Of a DNA stretch of 64,000 nucleotides, positions 25,676-34,391 are shown piece by piece. The DNA comes from G051132615 sp051132615 (lineage in GTDB: Bacteria; Pseudomonadota; Gammaproteobacteria; Burkholderiales; Neisseriaceae), in NCBI RefSeq assembly GCF_051132615.1, contig NZ_CP152375.1, positions 682,001 to 746,000 of the forward strand, in the 5' to 3' direction. Below the pieces are notes generated by a model, which worked only from the letters and a program-made list of their open reading frames with translations, had not been told where the DNA came from and searched no databases. The position numbers and the translations under genes were made by a program. Each line of letters begins with the position of its first letter. The stretch's first letter is position 1.

Positions 25676-26068
25676 TTAATAGACTAACTGATTATTGAGC
25701 CAAAAATGAATAATATCTAAAATATATTTTTGCTCTTTTTCAGTTAACACATGCCCTTTTTCAATACCATGCCATTTTTTTAAACAGCCACGGCAGCAAG
25801 TTGCAGTAGCATGTTGTGCTAAAAAAACGGGGTGACCGATCCAAGGCGTTTGTTTGCCATCATTCAAAGGATTAGCCGCAGCTAAACGCTTTTGGATAAA
25901 ATCCTGTGCATGTTTTAAAATAACCCCCATTCCTTTTTGCTGTATATAACGTTGATCTTCTATACCCAATCGAAACTTAGCCCGAAACGTAGAAGACTGT
26001 AATTTAAGATACACATTTTGTAATTGCTGCTCATCAAAAATAGACAGGGTATTCTCAAATAAATCCAT
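25676..26068 (-). CDS. DUF4186 protein
   Basis: 130 residues. Recognisable DUF4186 signature: STFRAKFRLGIEDQRYIQQKG, then AANPLNDGKQTPWIGHPVFLAQHATATCCRGCLKKWHGI. The CCRGC cysteines together with several His residues suggest metal binding, though none is demonstrated. Function unknown. The stop is only 1 nt from the stop of the convergent YjgR gene, so there is no room for a terminator between them. Confidence 0.85.
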   Translation of the reverse strand: MDLFENTLSIFDEQQLQNVYLKLQSSTFRAKFRLGIEDQRYIQQKGMGVILKHAQDFIQKRLAAANPLNDGKQTPWIGHPVFLAQHATATCCRGCLKKWHGIEKGHVLTEKEQKYILDIIHFWLNNQLVY

Positions 26069-26332
26069 TTGATTTACCTTTTAGGGTTTTATTCATAAAT
26101 GCACATATTCGGATCATTATCTAATTAAATTGGACTTATTATATAAAAAATTGATGCCTAACGGTTCAATAACATTACCCTTAATGACCATCAGACTTAA
26201 ACACTAGCTACTATTGAATAAGTTTTATGGCGTCAAATAGGCTTTATATATTTAAAAAAGCATTTAAGGATATCAAAACCTGAGTAAATCATTTAAAATT
26301 CGTTATTCCCCTGAAAAACGGATAAATCAGTT

Positions 26333-26620
26333 ATGCGCTATATATACCTATCCCTCAAAGTAGTCATCTTATTATTCTTGTTAATTATTGCGTTTAATAA
26401 TTTTCAAGATGTTTCTTTTTACTGGATATTTGGTAATAATGAGTTACCTTTAATTGTGCTACTTTTTGCCTTTTTTGTTTTAGGCATATTTGTTGGTATT
26501 TTAGGGATGATGGGACGCTCATGGCGCTCAAAACGACAAATTTCTTCTTTAAAAAAGACAAGTAAACAATTACAAAAAGAAATACAAAAACAGAACAATC
26601 CAACAAACACGGATCAATAA
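26333..26620 (+). CDS. lapA: LPS assembly protein A
   Basis: DUF1049 protein of 95 residues: two membrane helices at residues 4-22 and 36-60 (FYWIFGNNELPLIVLLFAFFVLGIFVGILGM) followed by a basic cytoplasmic coiled segment. In E. coli LapA works with LapB at the inner membrane in control of LPS supply. It lies 34 nt ahead of lapB, the conserved partner. The region 26069-26332 upstream is AT-rich, holds no other gene and should include the operon promoter. Confidence 0.9.
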   Translation: MRYIYLSLKVVILLFLLIIAFNNFQDVSFYWIFGNNELPLIVLLFAFFVLGIFVGILGMMGRSWRSKRQISSLKKTSKQLQKEIQKQNNPTNTDQ

Positions 26621-26654
26621 AATAAGTGAATTTGACACAATTTAAAGAGTAATT

Positions 26655-27812
26655 ATGGAATTAGAAATCTGGTGGTTATTACTTTGTCCCCTATTTTTTG
26701 GGATGGGCTGGCTGGCAGCACGTATTGATATGCGCACAGTCTTAAAGCATGCGATGTCTATCCCTTCTGGCTTTTTTAAAAGCCTAGATGCCTTAGTCGA
26801 AAATAAAACGGATGTTGCAGCAGAAGCACTAAACGAAGTGACTCGCCAACAACCTGGTGCTTTAGAATTACAACTAACGTTGGGCAAACTTTATCGACGT
26901 CGGGGAGAAAACGATAAGGCAATAAGGCTTCACCAAAGCCTATTAGAATCCCCTGATTTGGTTTCTGACTCTCGTAATCAAATTTCTTTTCAATTAGGCT
27001 TAGATTTCCAAAATGCAGGTTTAGTCGACAGGGCAGAACAAATTTTTAATGGCCTACTTGAAAGCAATATGGGTAAGCCCAGCCGACAATTATTACTGGG
27101 CATTTATCAGCAGGATCGTGATTGGCAAAAAGCCATAGAAACAGCCAGAACACTCAGCCATGACCAACAAACTTATCAATTTGAGGTCGCACAATTTTTT
27201 TGTGAATTAGCACAAGCAGCTCTATTTAAGTCAGATCTTATTCAAGCACGACAATATATCACCGAAGCGCTTCAAGCCAACAAAAAATGTGCTCGTGCCA
27301 GTATTATTTTAGGGGATATTGAACAAAAATCGAACCATTATGATGAAGCAATTGAAGCTTGGCAATCAATTGAAAAGCAGAACCCCGAATTCCTCAGTAT
27401 GGTTGCAGAACGGCTATATGATGTTTATGACGAACAAGGCAAAGCCATTGCTGGCCTTGATTTACTCATTGGCTACTGTAAAACATTTCCCCAACTTGAG
27501 TTAGTAGACTTACTGTACCAAAAAACATTATTACTTAGAGGGGAAAATGCAGCAATTGAGGTTGTCAGAGAATCAGCTTATCGACACCCTACATTAAATA
27601 ATGTTTACCGATTGATTGAAGCCAGAATCACAGGGCTTTCACCAGAAGGTCGACAAGATGCAGAAGTAACCCGTGCAGTCATTGCCAAAACAGCTCAAAA
27701 AACCATGATGTACCGCTGCAAACGCTGTAGTTTTAAATCACAAGTATTTTTTTGGCATTGCCCAGCTTGTAATGAATGGGAAAGCTTTACCCCTAACCGT
27801 GTTGAAATTTAA
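26655..27812 (+). CDS. lapB: LPS assembly protein B
   Basis: Inner-membrane-anchored TPR protein that steers FtsH proteolysis of LpxC and links LPS synthesis to transport. 385 residues: N-terminal anchor WWLLLCPLFFGMGWLAARIDMRTV, nine or so TPR units, and a rubredoxin-like zinc knuckle at the end with two CxxC pairs (CKRC and CPAC). ATG preceded by AAAGAG. Order lapA-lapB-pyrF agrees with E. coli (lapA-lapB-pyrF), here extended by ugd and heptose genes. Confidence 0.95.
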   Translation: MELEIWWLLLCPLFFGMGWLAARIDMRTVLKHAMSIPSGFFKSLDALVENKTDVAAEALNEVTRQQPGALELQLTLGKLYRRRGENDKAIRLHQSLLESPDLVSDSRNQISFQLGLDFQNAGLVDRAEQIFNGLLESNMGKPSRQLLLGIYQQDRDWQKAIETARTLSHDQQTYQFEVAQFFCELAQAALFKSDLIQARQYITEALQANKKCARASIILGDIEQKSNHYDEAIEAWQSIEKQNPEFLSMVAERLYDVYDEQGKAIAGLDLLIGYCKTFPQLELVDLLYQKTLLLRGENAAIEVVRESAYRHPTLNNVYRLIEARITGLSPEGRQDAEVTRAVIAKTAQKTMMYRCKRCSFKSQVFFWHCPACNEWESFTPNRVEI

Positions 27813-27820
27813 TCATCATT

Positions 27821-28564
27821 ATGAATCCAATTATGTTTACATCACCTGCCACAACTGAACAAACCAAACCTGTCATTGTTGCACTTGACTTTGATAATGC
27901 TGAAGACAGTATCCGTTTTGCCAGCCGTTTAAACCCACAGTTGTGTCAATTAAAAATAGGTAAAGAGCTGTTTACTGCCTCTGGTAGAAGCCTAGCAGAA
28001 ACGCTAATTAACAAAGGCTTTCGTTTATTTTTAGATTTAAAGTATCATGATATCCCCAATACAGTGGCCAAAGCATGTAAAGTAGCCGCTCAAATGGGGG
28101 TTTGGATGGTTGATCTACACACACTGGGAGGCAGTAGAATGATGCATGCTGCTCGTGAAGCAATTGAACCATTTTCGAACCGTCCTTTATTAATCGGTGT
28201 CACCATCCTAACCAGTATGGAACAATCAGACTTATTGGAATTAGGCATCAATAAGACACCTGAAAAAATGGTATTAGACCTCGCCTCTTTGGCACAAAAA
28301 TCTGGCTTAGATGGTGTTGTCTGTTCTGCCCAAGAAGCAAGCGTTCTAAAAGAACAATTAGGTCAAAACTTTGTTCTGGTCACACCAGGTATCCGCTTAG
28401 ACTTAAATACCCAAGACGATCAAAGACGCATTATGACACCTAAAGAAGCCCTACAAGCTGGCGCTCACTATTTAGTAATGGGGCGCCCTATCACACAGGC
28501 ATCAGATCCGGTTGCCGTGTTGAAAGAAATCAATATGCTCCAAAAGGGAGGAAATAACTTATGA
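27821..28564 (+). CDS. pyrF: orotidine 5'-phosphate decarboxylase
   Basis: Final step of UMP synthesis. 247 residues. Catalytic signature FLDLKYHDIPNTV near residue 70 (Asp-Lys-x-x-Asp tetrad), also ALDFDNAEDS and LVTPGIRL, GAHYLVMGRPIT (phosphate loop). The ATG at 27821 is used here; a second in-frame ATG 12 nt later is possible because no clear Shine-Dalgarno distinguishes them. The stop overlaps the ugd start (ATGA). Confidence 0.93.
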   Translation: MNPIMFTSPATTEQTKPVIVALDFDNAEDSIRFASRLNPQLCQLKIGKELFTASGRSLAETLINKGFRLFLDLKYHDIPNTVAKACKVAAQMGVWMVDLHTLGGSRMMHAAREAIEPFSNRPLLIGVTILTSMEQSDLLELGINKTPEKMVLDLASLAQKSGLDGVVCSAQEASVLKEQLGQNFVLVTPGIRLDLNTQDDQRRIMTPKEALQAGAHYLVMGRPITQASDPVAVLKEINMLQKGGNNL

Positions 28565-29886
28565 AAATTACCGTAGTTGGTTCTGGTTATGTTGGCTTAG
28601 TCAGTGGTGTTTGTCTAGCAGATGTGGGCAATCATGTTTGTTGCCTTGATGTTGACCCTCAAAAAATTGCGACATTACAGCAAGGCGGTGTACCCATTTA
28701 TGAGCCAGGCTTACAAGCAATGATTCAGACCAATGTTGCTGCAGGGCGTCTATTTTTCACAACAGATATCAAAGAAGCTGTTGATTTTGGGCAAGTACAA
28801 TTTATCGCAGTTGGTACCCCACCAGATGAAGATGGTTCAGCAGACTTGCAATACTTGTTAGCTGCTGCACGCAATATTGCTGAGCACATGGATGAGTATA
28901 AAGTCATCGTAGATAAATCAACCGTACCGGTTGGCACAGCAGATAAAGTCAAAGCATTAGTGAATGATATTTTGACGCAACGAAATGCCCCTTTTGGTTT
29001 CAGTGTTGTTTCTAACCCTGAGTTTTTAAAAGAAGGCGCCGCAATAGATGACTTCATGCGCCCAGACCGAATTATTATTGGTTGTGAAGATGAGCAAGCA
29101 AAAAAAATCATGCATAAACTCTATCAGCCTTTTAACCGTAATCATGAACGAACTATTTTTATGGATATTCGTTCTGCAGAACTAACCAAATATGCCGCAA
29201 ATGCTATGCTAGCAACACGAATTTCATTCATGAATGAATTGGCTAATCTTGCAGAAGATTTAAATGCCGATATTGAAGCGGTTAGACAAGGTATTGGTGC
29301 AGACCCTAGAATTGGCTACCATTTCCTTTACCCTGGTGTTGGTTATGGCGGCTCGTGTTTTCCTAAAGATGTCAAAGCACTCATTGCAATGGGTAAAGAG
29401 TATGAGCACGCAATGCATGTGTTAACGGCAGTAGAACATGCAAATGATTTACAAAAAAAACGTATTGTCAAAAAAGTAACCAATCGTTTTGGCGAAAATT
29501 TATCAGGGAAACATTTTGCTGTATGGGGGCTTGCCTTCAAACCCAATACTGATGATATGCGTGAAGCACCTAGCCAAACAATTATTAATGAACTTACCCA
29601 AAAAGGTGCAACTGTTTGTGCGTTTGACCCTGTTGCCACGACTGAAGCGAAACGTATTATGGGGCAAAATCAAGCACTAAGCTTTGCCACAGATATGATG
29701 TATGCGCTAAATGATGCAGATGCTTTACTGATCGTGACCGAATGGAAAGCATTTAAAATTCCAGACTTCTTAGCAATCAAACAACAACTAAAACAAGCTG
29801 TTATTTTTGATGGACGTAATATCTATCAACCACAAGAAATACAACAGTATGGTTTTGAGTATTACCCAATAGGGCGTACTGTATGA
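28561..29886 (+). CDS. ugd: UDP-glucose 6-dehydrogenase
   Basis: NAD-dependent four-electron oxidation of UDP-glucose to UDP-glucuronate for surface polysaccharides or sugar-modified lipid A. 441 residues. GSGYVGLVSG at the N-terminus binds NAD; NPEFLKEGAAIDDFM, NAMLATRISFMNE and GYGGSCFPKD hold the catalytic Lys, Asn and Cys (near residue 266). GGAGG precedes the ATG. Overlaps pyrF and hldA by four bases each (ATGA), a fully coupled block. The presence next to hldA/hldD is the common betaproteobacterial order. Confidence 0.95.
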   Translation: MKITVVGSGYVGLVSGVCLADVGNHVCCLDVDPQKIATLQQGGVPIYEPGLQAMIQTNVAAGRLFFTTDIKEAVDFGQVQFIAVGTPPDEDGSADLQYLLAAARNIAEHMDEYKVIVDKSTVPVGTADKVKALVNDILTQRNAPFGFSVVSNPEFLKEGAAIDDFMRPDRIIIGCEDEQAKKIMHKLYQPFNRNHERTIFMDIRSAELTKYAANAMLATRISFMNELANLAEDLNADIEAVRQGIGADPRIGYHFLYPGVGYGGSCFPKDVKALIAMGKEYEHAMHVLTAVEHANDLQKKRIVKKVTNRFGENLSGKHFAVWGLAFKPNTDDMREAPSQTIINELTQKGATVCAFDPVATTEAKRIMGQNQALSFATDMMYALNDADALLIVTEWKAFKIPDFLAIKQQLKQAVIFDGRNIYQPQEIQQYGFEYYPIGRTV

Positions 29887-30851
29887 ACCTTAGTCAGTTA
29901 AATCTCAGTGCTCAGGAGGTGAGTAACCGCTTTACTCAAGCCAAAGTATTGGTCGTAGGTGATGTTATGCTTGACCGCTACTGGTTCGGTGATACCACAC
30001 GTATTTCACCAGAAGCTCCTGTTCCTGTTGCAAAAATAGAACGGATAGAACAACGTGCAGGTGGTGCGGCCAATGTTGCCCGTAATATAGCCAGTTTAGG
30101 TGCGCCTGCCAGCCTTATTTCAGTAGCAGGTCAAGACGAAGCGGCACAAAGCTTACACACACTGATGAAAGAAGCTGGCGTCCAAACATACTTGGCTCAA
30201 GACGATAGTATTTCAACGACCATAAAGCTAAGAGTGCTGGCACGTAATCAGCAACTGATTCGTTTAGATTTTGAAGATGAACCAAGTCATGAGGTTTTGG
30301 CTAATACATATAACCAATTTGAGCAACTCTTGCCACAACATGATGTTGTAATTTTGTCAGACTATGGCAAAGGGGGCTTAACTCACGTCAAAAAAATGAT
30401 CGCTCTGGCTAACCGTTTCAATAAACCCGTATTAATTGACCCCAAGGGAGACAATTATGACAAATATCATGGAGCAAGTTTGTTGACACCCAATAGAGCA
30501 GAATTAAAACAGGTTGTAGGCTCTTGGCAAACCGAACCAGAACTGACACAAAAAGTCATGTTGCTTATTGAACAATTAAATTTAAGTGCCCTACTTTTAA
30601 CCAGAAGTGAAGAAGGTTTATCATTATTTAAAAAAGATGGCACGATCCAACACCAAGGCACACAAGCGCGTGAAGTATACGATGTTTCTGGTGCAGGAGA
30701 CACTGTTATAGCCAGTATGGCACTGGGTATTGCTGCTCAATTTGATTCATCAGAAGCCATGAAAATTGCCAACGCAGCAGCAGGCATTGTTGTGGGTAAA
30801 TTAGGAACAGCTATTTGTACCCAAGAAGAACTTTTTCAAAAGCTAAGTTGA
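29883..30851 (+). CDS. hldA: heptose 7-phosphate kinase, stand-alone RfaE domain I
   Basis: Phosphorylates D-glycero-D-manno-heptose 7-phosphate at C1 on the route to ADP-heptose for the LPS inner core. 322 residues: just the ribokinase-like domain of E. coli HldE; the adenylyltransferase domain is absent and must be coded elsewhere (hldC). Seen: DVMLDRYWFGDTTRISPEAPVPV, GGAANVARNIASLG, DYGKGGLT, and DVSGAGDTVIASMALG near 268 (catalytic base and anion hole). Overlaps ugd by ATGA. Confidence 0.95.
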   Translation: MNLSQLNLSAQEVSNRFTQAKVLVVGDVMLDRYWFGDTTRISPEAPVPVAKIERIEQRAGGAANVARNIASLGAPASLISVAGQDEAAQSLHTLMKEAGVQTYLAQDDSISTTIKLRVLARNQQLIRLDFEDEPSHEVLANTYNQFEQLLPQHDVVILSDYGKGGLTHVKKMIALANRFNKPVLIDPKGDNYDKYHGASLLTPNRAELKQVVGSWQTEPELTQKVMLLIEQLNLSALLLTRSEEGLSLFKKDGTIQHQGTQAREVYDVSGAGDTVIASMALGIAAQFDSSEAMKIANAAAGIVVGKLGTAICTQEELFQKLS

Positions 30852-30890
30852 TGGGTTTGGGCAAACAAAAAAATATTTTAGGAGTATAAA

Positions 30891-31889
30891 ATGAGTATTA
30901 TCGTTACAGGTGCGGCAGGTTTTATTGGGGCTAATATTGTTAAAGGACTCAATCAACGTGGTATAAAAGACATTATTGCTGTAGATAATCTGACCAATGG
31001 ACAGAAATTTAAAAATTTAGTTGATTGCGATATCGCCCATTATTTAGATAAAACCGAATTTATTGATATTGTCTGTTCAGGAAACCCACCTAAAAATATA
31101 GAAGCTATTTTTCATGAAGGTGCTTGTTCTGATACGATGAATCATGATGGCAAGTACATGATGTCCAACAACTATCAATACACTCTTGATTTATTTGACT
31201 GGTGTCAGGATGAAGCCATTCCCTTTCTTTATGCTTCTAGTGCCGCTGTTTATGGTAAAGGCACTGTATTTAAAGAAGATCGTCAATTGGAATCTCCTTT
31301 AAATGTTTATGGCTATTCAAAATTTTTATTTGACCAAATTGTTCGTGAACGTATGCAAAAAGGGCTGAATGCACAAGTTGCTGGATTTCGCTATTTTAAT
31401 GTATATGGGATGAAAGAAAACCATAAAGGTCGGATGGCATCCGTTGCCTTCCATCACTTTAACCAATATAAAGAACGTGGCTTTGTTGAACTTTTTGGCC
31501 CTTATGATGGTTATGAAGCTGGGGGCCAGACTCGTGATTTTATTAGTGTAGAAGATATCGTTAAAGTCAATTTATATTTTTTTGATCATCCTGAACATTC
31601 TGGCATTTTCAATCTTGGTACAGGTTCTGCTCAAACATTTAATGAACTTGCCGCTGCAACAGTCAATGCGTGTCGAAAATCAGAAGGTAAAGAAACACTG
31701 AGCCTGAACCAGTTGGTAGAACAAAATTTAATTCGTTATGTTGATTTTCCTGATAGCTTAAAAGGTAAATATCAAAGCTTTACTCAAGCAGATATTCAGT
31801 CTTTACATAATGCAGGCTATAACCAAAGCTTTTATAGTGTAGAACAAGGTGTAGAACGTTATGTTGATTGGTTAATTAAAAACCAATAA
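30891..31889 (+). CDS. hldD: ADP-L-glycero-D-manno-heptose 6-epimerase
   Basis: Inverts C6 of ADP-D,D-heptose to give the precursor used by heptosyltransferases. 332 residues. GAAGFIGANIVKGL binds NADP; YASSAAVYGKG and YGYSKFLFDQ carry the catalytic Ser/Tyr/Lys; FRYFNVYGMKENHKGRMASVAFH is the diagnostic HldD segment. TAGGAG lies upstream. Last gene of the operon, ended by a hairpin. In this setting with lapB and hldA it makes a dedicated LPS inner-core block. Confidence 0.96.
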   Translation: MSIIVTGAAGFIGANIVKGLNQRGIKDIIAVDNLTNGQKFKNLVDCDIAHYLDKTEFIDIVCSGNPPKNIEAIFHEGACSDTMNHDGKYMMSNNYQYTLDLFDWCQDEAIPFLYASSAAVYGKGTVFKEDRQLESPLNVYGYSKFLFDQIVRERMQKGLNAQVAGFRYFNVYGMKENHKGRMASVAFHHFNQYKERGFVELFGPYDGYEAGGQTRDFISVEDIVKVNLYFFDHPEHSGIFNLGTGSAQTFNELAAATVNACRKSEGKETLSLNQLVEQNLIRYVDFPDSLKGKYQSFTQADIQSLHNAGYNQSFYSVEQGVERYVDWLIKNQ

Positions 31890-31903
31890 ATTTTTACCTA
31901 CCT

Positions 31904-31939
31904 AAGCAAGTATCATACTCCAACGCATGATACTTGCTT
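31904..31939. terminator. terminator after hldD
   Basis: Perfect 13-nt arms 31904-31916 / 31927-31939 (AAGCAAGTATCAT), 10-nt loop, followed by a T-rich stretch; separates convergent hldD and the ligase gene. Confidence 0.8.
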
Positions 31940-32014
31940 CTATTCTTTAATCACTCAACAACCATATCTAAAATACAAAATATTTACTCGGATACTGGAA
32001 CACTCACCAGATTA

Positions 32015-33271
32015 TTAGCATATAGATGGCTGTTTTTCTTTAGCAAATTTATTGTTATGTAAACATAACACAAAAATAATTGCGATGTAATAGCTTAATG
32101 GTAAATCATCACTGAATATAACATCTGTTAGCCCATATATCATAAAAGATAATCCTATTGCCAACAAGATTGAATTACGCTGTTTGATAGCCGTACATAC
32201 AACAGAAAAATATAAAAATAATAATAAAGCAACGCCCCAAACACCTCGTAACGAGAAGTTTTCAATTATCTCATTATGAAGATTCGTATAGACATACGGC
32301 AACACACCAGCATAAACAGGATACTGATTAACATATTGTTTGATCACTGAAGCTCTGTCTTCAATAGACTGCCCCATAAAGCCATGTTTCCCTGCTTCTG
32401 AACCTGCATGAAACATAGCAATACGAGCACCAAAAGAAGACTCTGTATTCTGCTGTTGAGTATATTTATGAATATCTACAACAATATCATTCATCCTACC
32501 TTGGACTCTATCACCAAAGGTGTACAGAAGTAGCATCAAAATAACAATGAGCATACTCATTAAACAGAATAATTGTTTCATGTGTATTTTATCTTTATAC
32601 GCTAATACAGCGATTGCAAATAGTAATGGGAAACCTAATATTACAGAACGAGTTTCCGTTAAAAGAATAGAGGTATATACAACAATAAATAATACCACTA
32701 AAAATAAAATAGACCATTTAGTATCATTTTTCCTTTGAGCAAAAGCAATACCCAACAATCCAGCAATAGAAACAATATAAGCGGCCATTGTGGCGATAGA
32801 TGAACCAACAGCAGCCCTGCCTATGTGCAAATAAAAATATTGGTAACATGACACTATTAATATGGCGCCGACTAAAAAAAACCAAATCATACACAACAAA
32901 TTTTGGATGGGCTTTTTAGATAAAATACAAGAGAAATATTCTGTGGAATATAGACACATCAATATAGACGAAGCAATTGTTATTTTCGCTAGGCTTTGAT
33001 AACTATAATATTGCCCTCCCCAAGAACCAAATAACCAAATCCAAAGCAGTACCCCTCCTCCAAAGATAAAAATACTAAAAGGAAGTAAAAAATCCATTTT
33101 TTTTATTTTATGCTGAGAAAATAAAAGAATAAAAAAAGCAATAACACTACAAAAATACACAATTTTTCTTGCACTACTCCAATTAAATGATGCCCCCAAA
33201 AAAGCAATCAATAAACAAATCAATATCATATTTTTTAAAATACTACACCATTTTTCATTTATATAATTCAT
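32015..33271 (-). CDS. waaL: O-antigen ligase-type membrane protein
   Basis: Polytopic inner-membrane protein (418 residues, about 11-12 hydrophobic segments) of the Wzy/WaaL C family. A large periplasmic loop runs from about residue 265 to 340 and includes LTETRS on one side and YTNLHNEIIENFSLRGVWG, the H-N-E-x-G type ligase motif (His near residue 332). WaaL joins O-antigen or short saccharides to lipid A core at the periplasmic face. It could instead be a polymerase of the Wzy type or an oligosaccharide ligase. Start ATG overlaps the stop of the upstream glycosyltransferase by one base (TAATG). Confidence 0.75.
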   Translation of the reverse strand: MNYINEKWCSILKNMILICLLIAFLGASFNWSSARKIVYFCSVIAFFILLFSQHKIKKMDFLLPFSIFIFGGGVLLWIWLFGSWGGQYYSYQSLAKITIASSILMCLYSTEYFSCILSKKPIQNLLCMIWFFLVGAILIVSCYQYFYLHIGRAAVGSSIATMAAYIVSIAGLLGIAFAQRKNDTKWSILFLVVLFIVVYTSILLTETRSVILGFPLLFAIAVLAYKDKIHMKQLFCLMSMLIVILMLLLYTFGDRVQGRMNDIVVDIHKYTQQQNTESSFGARIAMFHAGSEAGKHGFMGQSIEDRASVIKQYVNQYPVYAGVLPYVYTNLHNEIIENFSLRGVWGVALLLFLYFSVVCTAIKQRNSILLAIGLSFMIYGLTDVIFSDDLPLSYYIAIIFVLCLHNNKFAKEKQPSIC

Positions 33272-34359
33272 TAAGATATCCCTACGCTATCGATCATGTG
33301 TTTTATTGCTTTATCGATTTCGTCCACCCTTATAGATGAGACAAACTCGTGTTCATTTGATGTAAGCAATTGAATAGACCTACTGTTATTAGGTCCCCAT
33401 TCTTTACTGGCAAAATTATCTGAACGGTCTTTTCGATACATCGTAACAAGAGGCTTTTGAAAAGCAGCCGCCACATGAACAATTGACGTATCGGGAGAAA
33501 CAATATAATCTGCTTTTTTTATTAAAACTACAGCTTGAAGAAACTCTTTAAACGGAAACAACTCAACACCTAAAAATGATAATGCCGCTATTTTTTCTTG
33601 CTGACCAATAACAATGATGACAACATCCTCATAACTAGACACAGTGAAAATGATATGTTTAATTTGTTCAATAGATAAATCTTTTTGTTTTAGCGCCGTA
33701 TACGGATTCAATACAACTATTTTTTTCTTATCAAATTTTGTTAGATAATGATCTACTGTATCTTCATCTTGCTCAGAAAAATTCAAATTATAATCTAAAG
33801 AAATATTCTTGATGCCAAGCTTATCTAGTAAAACAAAATGCCTATAGCTAATATGTTTATCTAAAGTAGAATAATCAATGTTGATATTATAAAGTAAATA
33901 ATGCCTCCTATTAAAACCCAACATATTTTTTGAATTGATTATTCTTAAAAAAAGAAAATAAACGGGAGACATTTCATCGCCAACGTCAATAACCAGATCA
34001 AACTTTTCTTTTCTTAACTGTACAGCTAATTTAACAATATTCCAGAAGCCTTTTTTATAAATAAAAACCTGATCCACATTATCATCAAAAGTAATCACTT
34101 TTTTATTATTTGCACCTGCAACAACACTAACCCTAAATCCCTCTTTTCTAAGTTCACGAAATGAAATAGTAGAAATAACCATATCACCAAATTTATCATC
34201 ATCACGTAAAAATAAAACTTTCTTTATCTGATTAGGATCAAAAATATTTCTATTTCGCTTATCAATTAAACACCTAACCAACTCTAAACGAATACGTTTC
34301 ATGAAATAGTTTCTTCTTCTATTCCACATACGGAACTTATAGATTTGTTCTTTAAACAT
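33271..34359 (-). CDS. glycosyltransferase family 9 (heptosyltransferase-like)
   Basis: GT-B enzyme related to LPS heptosyltransferases. 362 residues. KKVLFLRDDDKFGDMVIST at residues about 46-64 is the family N-terminal signature, with the acidic pair used to hold the acceptor; VSPDTSIVHVAAAFQKPLVTMY near residue 290 is the ADP-sugar binding hallmark (DTS-x3-H). It has a long basic N-terminal tail before the fold (RRRNYFMKRIRLEL). The donor is likely ADP-heptose, given hldA and hldD nearby, but a different sugar is possible. Forms a two-gene unit with the ligase; codon use is more AT-rich than that of its neighbours, common for surface-glycan genes. Confidence 0.8.
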   Translation of the reverse strand: MFKEQIYKFRMWNRRRNYFMKRIRLELVRCLIDKRNRNIFDPNQIKKVLFLRDDDKFGDMVISTISFRELRKEGFRVSVVAGANNKKVITFDDNVDQVFIYKKGFWNIVKLAVQLRKEKFDLVIDVGDEMSPVYFLFLRIINSKNMLGFNRRHYLLYNINIDYSTLDKHISYRHFVLLDKLGIKNISLDYNLNFSEQDEDTVDHYLTKFDKKKIVVLNPYTALKQKDLSIEQIKHIIFTVSSYEDVVIIVIGQQEKIAALSFLGVELFPFKEFLQAVVLIKKADYIVSPDTSIVHVAAAFQKPLVTMYRKDRSDNFASKEWGPNNSRSIQLLTSNEHEFVSSIRVDEIDKAIKHMIDSVGIS

Positions 34360-34391
34360 AAATAGCCTATAGACTTTTCTTCATTTAATTT

